This document shows, in pieces, positions 20,850 to 31,727 of a stretch of 64,000 nt of DNA. How positions within the stretch are numbered: the stretch's first letter is position 1; the number at the start of each line of letters is the position of its first letter. The stretch is from assembly GCA_036927565.1 (NCBI GenBank), contig JAYESD010000007.1:130050230-130114229 (forward strand), given 5' to 3'. Source of the stretch: Tuctoria greenei. Its lineage: Eukaryota; Streptophyta; Magnoliopsida; Poales; Poaceae. The position numbers and the translations under genes were made by a program. Below the pieces are notes generated by a model. That model was not told where the DNA came from. It was given only the letters and a program-made list of their open reading frames with translations, and made no database searches.

Positions 20850-21436
20850 GCAGCGGGATCCACACAAATATTTTGCATTTTGTCGGCGCCCAAACCTTCT
20901 ATACAAACTTGTGAAAATTTGATTCAGGAGCTCCTTGAAGCTGGAGGTGATATGTCGATTTAGCTGTGTATTTGCCCCCTACTGTTAATGTCCATGTGAT
21001 ATCATCCATCATGTTCTGCTGCAGTTGCAGGTTTTGGTTCTGAATCAAAGTCCATAACTCCATATAGTTTAGCAGCACCTCAACAGAAAACTCCGGTATA
21101 ATATCACGAATCCAATTTCCATCAGTCAAGGCTTCAGAAACTATTTTCCTCTTTGCTTTTGAAATCTGGTAGAACCTAGGAAAGAGAAGAAAAAGCGCTT
21201 TACCTTGCAGCCAACTTGATTTCCAAAACATCACCCGTTTACCATCACCGAGTGTAACTTGTGTTGCAGAGGCAAAAAGAGCCTCATCAGCTTCGTCCAC
21301 GTGCAGCTCCAACCCATTGACCAAGAGCACCAAAGGCAGCACAACCTGAGGGTGCGGCCAAATTTTTGAAGATTGGATATTTTTAATCCCACATATATGA
21401 AAGGCTGGCAGACCTTGGACCATTTCACTTTGCATG
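20850..21436 (-). pseudogene. LINE (L1-like) ORF2 C-terminal remnant with zf-RVT region
   Basis: On the minus strand the text runs KFGRTLRL, then DEADEALFASATQVTLGDGK, VMFWKSSWLQG and a WTLTVGGKYTAKSTYHLQ block. KVWAPTKCKIFVW follows. These are the C-terminal blocks of plant non-LTR retrotransposon ORF2 after the RT. A frameshift lies near 21310 and a stop at about 20913. The coding similarity continues to the CACTA end at 20846, so the CACTA inserted into this LINE copy. RT itself is not present to the right. Confidence 0.8.
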
Positions 21437-22963
21437 AAAACTTTTTAAGTGCGTCATTAGGTTTTGTTTGTTCATACCTGATCGGAATACTGCCCGGTTT
21501 ATATATGAAGCTTATGGCAGGACAAAAGGGCTGTGACGAAAAAACGCTTCTTGATCTTTATGTTGCTCTGTTCTGAATGAAAAAAAAAATGATTTTTGAC
21601 CTCTTTCGTTAAAAAGCAGTTTATTACTGGAATGGATCCAGAATACAATAGAGCTCGCACTCGGACTTTCATATGGGAACTTCCAATAACAATGTCAGGA
21701 GTTGAATGAGGCTCTTGTATAGAGCAGGCAGGTTTACAAGTAAGCGTGCGGACATCGCATTGATGTGGTAAAAGAGCTAAAAAGAGCTAAGGTCCAAAGG
21801 CTAGGGAAGGGGATTGCTGCAGGCTGCAAGGTCGTGTTTTAACCTTTTTAACAGCCTACGGATGGGATCGGAGTACAGTACCCCGAGTGGGCACATGAAC
21901 GGAGCCAGGCCTTCAATCGCATTGCGGACTTTCTTTGTACGTAGCCTGCACTATACGTCTGTGTTCATTCTTGACCTGTCGTCGATACGACTATACGTCT
22001 TGTACATGCGTGTAATACATACGTTGTCGGCAACAAATAATTAACCTGCTTGTTGTCTTTTGCGCACGTATGAGCAGCAGCAGGGCCACAGTGACTGCGA
22101 CTGCGAACGGTAAACTGTACACCGCGAGTGGAGATCTGCCAAGTCACAGTATAGCCTGCGTACATTGCCTCCTCTGGGGACATGCATGGCGCAGCTCGAT
22201 CAGCTCCATAAGAAGGAGATAATCATCGACCCTATTTACAGAAAAAAAAAGATTGGTGGAGCTGCTGCTAGTACTTCTCTTGTAGAACGGCGACGGAGAT
22301 CAATGATGCAGCGACGGTCGGTGGGATGGAATTACTCCCCCATTTCCACCGCCTTCGTCGAACAGCTAGCCTCTTCCACTGCATGCGGAGTTAAGCCGCC
22401 GGCCGGCGAGCTGGTGGCCGGCGTGGACCATCGCATCTCTTTCCGGTGCATGCGCATCCAGCTATCTCACTCACCGCTCTCTGCTGCTGTGCCTATGCAG
22501 CCTCGCATACACGACGATTCACAGGGCCACACGTACGTAAGGAATGACGAAGTCTCGTGCGGGACAGGGTAGCGCGCCACGGACAGCGTAGCGCGCCACG
22601 GCGGCCGGCGTGTGTTACTCCGGTGCCGGTACTCCGAGAAATGCAAGCTCGCAAATCCGTTCGTTCCGGTTGGCGCGGTTCCGTTGACATTCTTGTGCAA
22701 GAGGCAATATTATTCCTCCGAAAGGACGCCTAGCGTAGGAGTTACTTACTCCGAATACAGTTAGATATTTCCGGTGAGAGCGAATATTAACCTGAAGTTC
22801 ACGATACTAATAAATTCATGTACTTACCAAAGTAATTCAGAGGTGGAGCGCACCTACGGACGAACATGCCCCATATGTTGATCTATAAAATTCGATCTAT
22901 AGTTATATGCTTAATCATCCAGTTGTTGCTATCTTATTCTATACATCAATAGACCATAAGTGT
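21437..22963. other. Unassigned low-coding stretch
   Basis: I see no recognisable gene or element ends here. 22165-22572 is open but has low-complexity basic sequence and no domain. A 14-bp unit GTAGCGCGCCACGG occurs twice at about 22568-22600. This may be old host DNA flanking the TE nests. Confidence 0.4.
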
Positions 22964-23290
22964 CACTACAGGAATCCCGACGATTTGCTACGGTCGGAAC
23001 CGTCGCAAATAAGCAAAAAGCTGTTGCAAATAAGCTATTTGGACACTTTTTCTTATTTGCGATGGTTTTCGGCTGTCACTCGAATTTTGTCGCAATTTAA
23101 CTTATTTGCGACGGTCTGGTTTTTTGCGACAGCTAACGTTAGCCGTCACAATAGCTTATTTGCGACGGCTGTCTGTGGCCATCGCAAATAACTTAGATTT
23201 ATTTGCGGCGGCTTTAATACAGTACGTCCACAAATAGTAGAAGTCTTATTTGCGATGGTAATGTATAAAAGTCGTCGTTGATAAGGTATT
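22964..23290 (-). repeat. CACTA 2 left terminal region
   Basis: CACTACAGGAATCCCGACG is followed by about eight copies of TTATTTGCGACGG / CCGTCGCAAATAA in both orientations, the expected binding sites of the element's own TNPA-type protein. Confidence 0.9.
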
Positions 23291-23431
23291 TTTTTTGGAA
23301 AAAAAAAATGTTGCCCGGCTCGATAGCCAGAAACACGACAGACATAAAACATATATAACAGCAGCAATACAGTCACATAGCTATAGCGTCTCCATCACAA
23401 CACAAGAATATAAAACATATAGCGTCACCAT

Positions 23432-24780
23432 CACAACACAAGAACACAAAACAAAGAGAGAAGCCATCCGCTAGCCCTTCTACTACCTCCCGTGCCGCCA
23501 ACATCCTCGCCGCGCGTCAGTCGAGGCGCAGGTATAGACGGCGACGAAGTTCGTGCCTTCGTCGCCGATCCCTGCAACACATAGAAGTTATTTGACATAT
23601 TGATTAGTTTGGAACTATGTTTTTTACTAGAATTAATCATATTGAACTTTAGATAATTTGAGTTAGATTTGGCTATGTTTGATTATTTAAGACTAAGTAA
23701 GACTACAATAGCTAAGTTGAATTAGATTTGCCTATGTTTGATGAATTAAGACTAAGTAAGAACATTTTTATTACCTGGAAACCCGAAGAAGTGTGCACCA
23801 ACGGCGGTACGTGCACTTCTAGCGGTGGAATTGGCAGTGGCAGTGGAGGTATATCGAGCTGCAACCCCTGGACTCTGTGGTCTTAAAAGAAACTCTGTCA
23901 TTGCAAACGTTACAGATTATTATATATTATTAAGAATACGATGAATTTAAATTACTTTAACTTACTGTCATTGCCCGCCTATGCACCTCCATTACCTTCT
24001 GCATCTGCTCCATGCAGTCTCGCTTGTAGGAGATGGTGGACTGCATCGCCGCCTTCGCTAACTCCATCTCTGTCTTGCTCTCCTCGACCTGACGGGCGAG
24101 AGTCTCCACCTGCGAGACACAGCGACTCGGGTCCGCCGACGAAGTCTGCATGAAGCTATCTCTCACAGGTCGCGATGCCCTCGAGTCGATAGCTCCGCGA
24201 ATATGGCGAGCCTATAAAAAATAATCAGTAATATGGAATTGAAATATTTTGAATTGAAAACGATAAAATAAATTACGAACTCACCTTCCGTGGACTTTTT
24301 CACCTCCGCTTGCATACACGACTTGAGGATCGATTGATTCATGTTCCCAATCGAAACCTGCGACGTGTATCCTCCTAGCCTCCTCCCCGTACCTAGCCTA
24401 AAAAACAAGAAAATCGTGTAAGTTCAACAATCCATATATTATAATTAATACCAATGATTTCTAAACTTGCCAGCTGCTCGGCTGCGGTTTGACTGAACCC
24501 CTGAGGCTGAGAAGGCCAGAAGGGTCCCTGTGACCTCTCTTTCAGACCTTAGCATGGGTCGGTAGCACCCTCGTCTTGCGCTCCTGTCAATACGTGTTAG
24601 TACAAACAGTATATTATAAATATATAAACATAAGTTAGATACACTTACCATGCATTTAGCTAAACGCAAGTGGATATCTTGGATGTGGTTGTGCTTCCCG
24701 TCGACCCCTTTGCACCCTCGAGCCTTTCAGACTTAGCCTTAAACTCATCGCTAGACCAGTACCGACAAAGGGTCCAGTAT
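23432..24780 (-). pseudogene. CACTA 2 TNPA-like (Transposase_24) gene, 3' part
   Basis: Continues from 49816 across the gypsy 1 insertion. At the junction the minus strand reads RYWSSDEFKAKSER, a Transposase_24 signature, so the gypsy landed in an exon. Later exon-like pieces are a coiled-coil stretch (24166-23957, QVETLARQVEESKTEMELAK), a Ser/Thr/Ala-rich piece near 23890-23776 ending at a GT donor, and a last piece after a TTGCAG acceptor at about 23574. Stops and shifts break the frame. The role would be binding the GCGACGG end repeats (inference). Confidence 0.68.
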
Positions 24781-25663
24781 TACCGGTACCATGCATATCG
24801 GATACCCCTTGGAACTACAAAGAGTGCAAAGGAACTCCACCTATCTAAGTTGAAGACCTCCGAAGGCCCCACGTGTCACTTGTAACCGAACCTGCCTCCC
24901 TCATATGGTTAGTCCCAGTGCCGCCACGTGTATCATAAAATCGGAGGTACAATCCCTACATGGGAATGCTCCAGACTGGATGCCTATGTGGCACCCCTGG
25001 ACCTAAACCCCGACATAGAGAAGCTCCGATACTGACACGTGTACCATAGACCGCCTCTACTCATCCAAGACTGTAAGCTCCGAAGCTGCCACGCGTCCAA
25101 CCGTCGGACCTTCAACCTCAACAGGCATATTGGTGGACCTCCAACGGCTCGGACCTTCAAGGGACATTTAAGGCTTCAAGACCTGATTATGTGTCATTAA
25201 TACTATCTTAATGACACATGATTAGAGGGCCCTTAATACTAGTAACGCCATCATTAAGGCGCGTTACCATGCTATTAAGGGGAATTAAGTACATTAAATT
25301 GTGTCTTAGGCATCAGTAATCACCAGGGCCACATGTCAGGCCAGGCTAACGATGTAACGGCCGGCCCTTGTACTATAAAAGGACTGGTCGAGCGATACAC
25401 AGGGGAGACTCCAGACTGGCTAGAGGTGGACACACGCGCTCAAGGGGCTCTCTCTGGCTCACGCTCTCACACGCTCATACACTCAATACAACAACAACAA
25501 CACACCGCGGAGTAGGGTATTACACTCAGGCGGCCCGAACCACGTAAATCCTCGTGTCAAGTCACCATCTTATTCGGAATCTCCGCGCGCCCTAACCGAA
25601 ATAAGAAACTCAGCGGGCTGCCAACGGTAGTACCAGGGGAATTGCCGGAACCAGACTCTGACA
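24781..25663 (+). repeat. Gypsy 1 5' LTR
   Basis: Begins TACCGGTACC where the 3' LTR has TGTCGGTACC, so the terminal TG has decayed to TA; it ends CTCTGACA. The TATA box CTATAAAAGGA lies at 25373-25383. CAATACAACAACAACAACAC lies downstream in the leader. Confidence 0.92.
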
Positions 25664-25684
25664 TTTGGCGCGCCAGGTAGGGGG
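25664..25684 (+). other. Gypsy 1 primer binding site region
   Basis: TTTGGCGCGCCAGGTAGGGG directly follows the LTR, the form seen at PBS positions of plant gypsy elements. I do not assign the tRNA. Confidence 0.7.
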
Positions 25685-25700
25685 CGCCTGAGATTCAAAG

Positions 25701-28109
25701 ATGGTGAATTCTGCTACTGGATCATCCAACGGTAACCACGCTGAGCAACCTGCTAGAGGCAATCCCTCCAACATGCAGCGACCTGCAGGTGATGTGGCCC
25801 CAGCAGGAGTCATGCCACCACCGCCACCGTGCGCTCCGGTGAATCAACCCAGACATCGAGATGGGGCGTCTGCGTCGATCACTGCATCGACGAACAACAA
25901 CCCCAAACACGCGCTTATTGCTTCGCGTGCTCTTCTCCAACGTCCACCACCTCCAGGAGCACCTCAGGGTGCGATGGAGCAGTGGAGAGCTGATGTGGAT
26001 CATCTGGTTGCAGCAGCAGCTGATGGCATCAGCAATCAAGGTTCTCCCCTCTCGGGGTGGGCCCCATCGCAACATCGAGCCTTGTTGGGTAGACTCAGTC
26101 CGCAAGAACCACAACACAGGAGACGTGCTGCATCTCAACAGGTGACGTCGCTGCCTTCTGGGCGCGACGTACTCACACGGTAACAAGGCTTTCAACTCAC
26201 GACCTCCGGGCGGAGCTCGATCGTCGTTACCGGCAATAGGACGATCGCGTCCACATCGAGCGTGCTCGCGAGAGGCGAGAGTCTCTGAACAGTCCTACTC
26301 CTGAGGGAGTAGGAGGAGGCTGTTCTGCCTTAGCCATGCACCTACGCATGGTCAGATGGCCGCAGAAGTTCCGGCCTCACTTGCCGGAGAAATTTGAAGA
26401 TACTATCAACCCTGTCGAATTTCTTAAAATCTACTCCACCGCTATCCTTGCGGCTGGGGGCAATGAGGCCGTGATGGCCAATTATTTCCCTGGTGGCTTT
26501 AACTGGGACCGCCAGGTCTTGGTTCATGAGCCTTCCCCTAGACTCCATCAATAGTTGGGTGGAGTTGTGCCAATAGTTCACCGCCAATTTCGGGAGCTCA
26601 TACACCCGACCAGGCACAGAACTGGATCTTTTTGCTATCAAGCAAAAAGAGGGAGAGTCCTTGCGATCTTTCATCCAAAGGTTCTCCCAGGTACAAAATA
26701 TCATTCCTTCCATCTCAAGCGCTTCTGTTATTGTAGCATTTGGACAGGGCGTTCGAGATAAGAAAATGCTGGAGAAGCTGGCGACCAAAGAAGTCACTAG
26801 GGAACTCTTCAGCTTGGCAGACAAGTGTGCCAAGGCTGTGGAGGGCCATGAAATGCACTCCAAACCACCTCCAGAGGCTAACAAAAAGTCCTCCAAGGGT
26901 GAAGCCACTACCTCCGAGAGTGGCAAGAAGAAGAAAAAGCCCAACGATAAGAAGAAGCCGTCGGCCGGCATGCCTACTGCTGCAGCTGCCACATCTCCAG
27001 GTGGCCGGGGGCCACGCCCTGAGAAACGACCTCGTCCGTCATCTGAAGACGGTGGCAGCTCCAAGATGTGGTGCCCCATACACAAGACAGACAGGCATAA
27101 CCTGGAAGACTGCCGAGAGGTCCGGAACCTTGCCGAGCGTTACAACAAGCGCTGGGAAGAAGCTTCTTTCCGTCAAAGGGAAGGAAAACAAAAAGTCGAC
27201 GAAGCTCCGACTGAAGAGGAGTTAGGATTTCAGGACCCCAAAAAGGTCTTGAAGGCTATTTACACCTCCGTTGACGACGACTCCGACGTCTCTGACAACG
27301 AGCATTGGAAGACCATGAACACCATCTTTGGTGGTTCGTGGGACATCTCTTCCCGCTGTGTCCTCAAGACAATGCGGCGGGACATGGCCTATGTAGCTCC
27401 CACCGCCAGGGCGGAGCCTCATCGGAAGTGGATGGATACTGCCATCACCTTCGATGCTTCGGACTGCCATCGGAACATGATCAGAGCTGGCCAACTTCCA
27501 TTGATGGTTTCTTCGACCATCAATAACATCCAGCTCCATCACGTAATGGTGGACGGAGGTTCGGGGTTGAACCTCATAAGCTTCGAAGCATTCGTCAAGC
27601 TTCAACTCCGACCTTCGGATCTTTGCCCCTCCCGACCTTTCTCAGGAGTAGGTCCGGGAGCCATAACCCCACTCGGTGCCATTACTCTCCCAGTGACCTT
27701 CGGAACTAGGGAGAACTACAGGACTAAGAAGTTGGTCTTCGACGTGGCACATATCAACTTGCCATTCAACACTATTTTGGGCAGGCCAGCTTTATACAAA
27801 TCCATGGTTGCTACTCATTATGGCTACTTGGTGTTGAAGATTCCAACACCCTCAGGCATTCTCCAGATCCGCGGAGATCGCACCGTCGGAATTACGGCTT
27901 TGGAAGAACTCCACACGCTTACTACAGCACAGGAGGAAGAATCTGGAAAGGAGCAAGCTTCGAAGCCCCCGAGCATTCGTCATCGAGGCTCAACTTCCAC
28001 ACCCCGTGTGCAACCAAGCGGCGACACCGACATTCCCGTCAAAATCATCCAAATTGGTTCCAACGCTGCTCAGACCACCTGTATATCGAGAAGCCTGGAC
28101 GACAAATAG
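25701..28109 (+). pseudogene. Gypsy 1 Gag and protease, frameshifted
   Basis: A Pro/Ala-rich N-terminus (25701-26183, MVNSATGSSNG) is followed after a stop by the retrotransposon Gag domain: KFRPHLPEKFEDTINPVEFL near 26370, then pieces in other frames to SFIQRFSQVQN (about 26665). From 26661 the frame is open for 482 residues. It holds the end of Gag, a Lys-rich linker, a zinc-finger-like CPIHKTDRHNLEDC (about 27072) and the retropepsin motif MVDGGSGLNLI (about 27546). ILGRPALYKS follows as the second protease block. The TAG at 28107-28109 precedes the RT. Gag breaks lie between about 26184 and 26660. Confidence 0.85.
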
Positions 28110-30018
28110 GAACTCGCGCTCAACACTTTCCTCCGGGCTAATGTCGACGTGTTTGCCTGGCAACCGTCACAAATGCCTGGGATCCCTAGGGAGGTGATTG
28201 AGCACAATCTGAAGATTTATCCTGACGCTCGGCCTGTACATCAGAAGCCTCGAAGGCAATCAATACAGCGACAAAACTTCATACGTCAAGAAGTGAAGAA
28301 GTTGCTCGAAGCTAGATTTATCCAGGAAGTCTTCCATCCAAAATGGCTGGCAAACCCAGTCGTTGTACCCAAGGCCGGCTGGAGGCTTCGGATGTGTATC
28401 GACTACACAACACTGAATAAGGCATGTCAAAAGGATCCATTTCCACTACCTAGAATAGATCAACTAGTGGATTCCACCTCCGGGTGTGAATTACTATGTT
28501 TCCTAGACGCATATTCTGGGTATCATAAAATCAGAATGTCTAGGGAAGATGAAGAGCATACTGCCTTCATCACATAGATGGATTATACTGTTACACTGCC
28601 ATGCCATTCGGTCTCAAAAATGCTGCTTCAACGTTTGTGCGAGCTATGTACAAAACTTTTGGAGAGCTCATTAGAGATGTAGTGGAAGTGTGCATCGATG
28701 ACATCGTCGTCAAGATCAAGAACAAGGAGTCATTTCTTGACACCTTGCAAGCTATCTTCGACAAGTTGTGAATCACACGCACAAAGCTGAACCCAGACAA
28801 GTGTGTCTTTGGAGTTAGCTCCGGAAAGCTTCTTGGATTCTTGGTGAACCACTGAGCAATAGAGGCAAATCCAGCGAAGATTAAAGCTATTGAAGACATG
28901 CTGCCACCAGATCGCATCAAGGATGTCCAGAAGCTGACTGGGTGCCTAGCTGCCCTCAGCTGGTTCATCTCAAGGCTGGCGGAACGGGTGCTACCCTTCT
29001 TCAAATTATTGAGGAAGTCTGGACCATTCCAATGGTCTAAAGAAGCAGAAAAGGCATTCCAAGAGCTGAACAACTCGTCACCACTCTACCAACTTTGGTA
29101 GCTCTGAATCCAGGTGAGCCACTTCTGCTTTATATTTCAGCAACTGACGAAGTTGTCAGCATGGTCCTGGTTGCGGAAAGACCAGAACCATCTCCTGTTC
29201 AGGAATCCAGACCCCTCCGGGAAGGTCCGGAGCTACCTGAAGGCAAGTTTGGGTCCCAGCCCCCAGACCCGGATCCTCGAGGTGAGACGCCAGATGATCA
29301 ACCTCCTTCAAATGAAGGAGTTACTGTTGCTGAACAAGAAGATCCGGATCCTTCTGGGAGGGTCCGGGTCACTTCAGAAAGAAGCTCCGGGTTCCTCTAG
29401 CAGGAACCGGGAAGTCCTCGAAAAAGGTCCGGACCCCTCCGGGAGGGTCCGGGTTGATGAGGAGGAAGCTTTGGGGCCCCCCGGGAGGTTTCAGACAGTT
29501 TAGCGCCCAGTGTACTTCATAAGTGAAGTACTTTACGATGCAAAGACTCGATACTTAGAGGTGCATAAGCTGCTCTACGCAGTTCTTATTGCCTCTAGGA
29601 AGCTTCGTCACTACTTCCAAGCTCACAAGATTTTAGTGGTAACCTTTTATCCACTGCGTGCAATCTCGCATAACCCCAACTCTACTGGGAACATTGCAAA
29701 GTGGGCAGCGGAATTGGCCGAGTTTGATCTTGAATTCGTCCCAAGACAAGCGATCAAGAGTCAAGCATTGGCAGACTTTGTGGCGGAATGGACCCCCTCT
29801 CCATCAAATCCTGGGGGCCCCAGTGAGCAGAAACCGGAACCTAAGGTTCCGGTCTTCACTGAGCCTCACTGGACTCTCTACTTCGACGGCTCCGTGTAGA
29901 AGCAGGGGGCCGGAGCTGGAATCCTCCTCCTTGCTCCGACCGGGGAGAAGGTCAAATACATGATTCACCTTGACTTCAAGGCGACCAACAATATGGTGGA
30001 GTATGAAGCCCTCATCTA
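28110..30018 (+). pseudogene. Gypsy 1 RT, RNase H and start of second RNase H, with an extra acidic spacer
   Basis: RT starts near 28149 (VFAWQPSQMPGIPREV); WRLRMCIDYTTLNKAC and FLDAYSGYHKI are clear. A frameshift lies near 28590, then MPFGLKNAA. The active site reads VCIDDIVVK (about 28695), with Cys where Tyr is usual. TGA stops near 28769 and 28853 fit CGA-to-TGA changes. The RNase H begins LLYISATDEVVSMVL (about 29130). It is then interrupted by a spacer of about 110 codons (29180-29500) with repeated DPSGRVRV, and goes on with PVYFISEVLYDAKTRYLEV (from 29507). The second, archaeal-type RNase H opens PHWTLYFDGS (about 29860), has a TAG at 29897-29899, and is cut by copia 2 at 30018. Confidence 0.86.
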
Positions 30019-31675
30019 TGAAAGTGCATCTAGGATCCCCGTGGGTTTTGGATGATTGATGACGACAATTAAGTGACTAATGAGCTCAGTGATCTTAAGT
30101 ACAGGTGTGGACTAAAGTGGAAGAACAATCCCTCAAAAAGGAAAAGGATGAAAACGGTGATGTCAACTCAAAAAGGAGAAACTAGGGTTTCTAGTGTGTC
30201 GAGTTTGGACTAGCCAAATACGTGTGAGGATGTTTGTGTAAAGTGCATTGAGATCAAGTTGGGAGCTCAAAGCGGTTTAGAGGTCAAACCCATTGAGAGA
30301 AAAGAGATGGAAGGAGTCTGGCAGTAGGGCCGGACTAGTCCGTGCAGGTGGTCGGACTAGTCCGCCCCTGGCCCGCCAAGTCCATTTCTAGCCGGACCAG
30401 AAGGGTATGACTGAGTTTAGACTAGTCCGTAGTTGAACGTACTAGTCCGGGTAGTCGTGAAGTGGGTTTTGGGGACTAAGTCCCAAAACCACGGACTTGT
30501 CCGTTTTGGTCCGGACCAAGAGGTCCTAACTGAGATTGGACTAGTCCGCCCTGGGGGCTGGACTAGTCCGGGTGTGAGAGAAGTCGATGCTTCAGAGACT
30601 AAGTCTGGTAAGGCTGGACTAGTCCGCCCTTTGGGCTGGACTAGTCCGTGGTATTCAGACTAGTCCATTTTCACACGGAACAAAAGGTTCTGTGTGAGAT
30701 CGGACTAGTCCGGTGAGGGCCGGACTAGTCCATTGTTGAAGTGACCGTTTGAATTTGAAGTTTGGCCGGTAGTGTGACGATTGTCTCACAGTGCGACAGT
30801 TGTCAGGGACGTCAGTGGTCCCCTAGGCCAGACTAGTCTGGGCTGTAGGCCGGACTAGTCCGCCCATCTGCTGAAGTCAGTAGTATGGGCTTGGGACCTC
30901 TATAAATAGAGGACCCCTGGGTTCATTTGAACCAACCTTTGAGCAAGTTGAAACCCTAGCGCTGCCACAACAACCTTGAGCCTCCAAAAGCCTCCTTCTT
31001 GCCTACATTCCCTCTAAAACTAATTCTTGTGTGGATTAGGGTTTAGTGAGGTGAAGAAGAGGAAGAACATCGCTCTTTGGCTCTCGGTTTGATCTCTTGC
31101 ACTTTGTGAATCTTTGTGATCTGTGGCTTGAGTCAATCTTTGTGATTTGTGATTGTACTTGTGGTGGGAGCCTCAGATTGTGATAAGCCCCAACGAATCT
31201 TGTATTCACTCTTTGTGATAGTGGAAGAACCAAGTTAGGCCCGTGTGGTAAACTTGGTGAGGGAAGGGTTGTTGAACCCGGTCCTTCGTGGACTCCTCAA
31301 CGGGGACGTAGGTTCCTTCGTGGGATCAAACCTTGGGATAAAATCCTTGTGTCCCTTGTGTTCTTTACTTTCACTTACTGCTCATTGCTTCTAGGTTTAA
31401 CTTTATCGATCTTGTTCATCACTCTTGTTTCATCATGATCCTTAGCTTCATACTTGTCATATAACTTGTTAAGGCTCACTAAGTCATTCTAACAAACCTT
31501 GCATCACGAGAATTGGGCTAAAACTTGTTAGAAATCCTTTTTAGGCTTTTCCCTGTAGGAGGACTGGACTAGTCCGCCCCTGGATCAGACTAGTCCGCCC
31601 CCTGAGTTTTAATCTCATTTTATTAAGTCATTTCAGGTAGTTTAGCCTATTCACCCCCCCTCTAGGCAACTTTCA
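30019..31675 (+). repeat. Copia 2 5' LTR with CGGACTAGTCCG palindrome array
   Basis: TGAAAGTGCATCTAGGATCC to GGCAACTTTCA. About 14 copies of CGGACTAGTCCG or near variants lie at 30328-30865, upstream of the TATA box, and two more at about 31563 and 31584. The perfect form is its own reverse complement. Confidence 0.94.
30899..30910 (+). promoter_or_regulatory. Copia 2 LTR TATA box
   Basis: TCTATAAATAGAGG lies just after the palindrome array; the 3' LTR copy is at about 41226-41234. Confidence 0.7.
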
Positions 31676-31677
31676 AT

Positions 31678-31689
31678 TGGTATCAGAGC
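31678..31689 (+). other. Copia 2 primer binding site
   Basis: TGGTATCAGAGC two bases after the LTR, identical to copia 1 and complementary to initiator tRNA-Met. Confidence 0.92.
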
Positions 31690-31727
31690 TAGACTCTCCC
31701 AAAAGAGTCTAACAACTCGGGGAGAAG

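Noticed and set aside
22165..22572. A 135-residue plus-strand frame as a host gene
   Set aside because: No recognisable domain and basic low-complexity content. Kept as unassigned.
26342..27085. A 247-residue minus-strand frame
   Set aside because: Shadow of gypsy 1 Gag on the other strand; no domain of its own.
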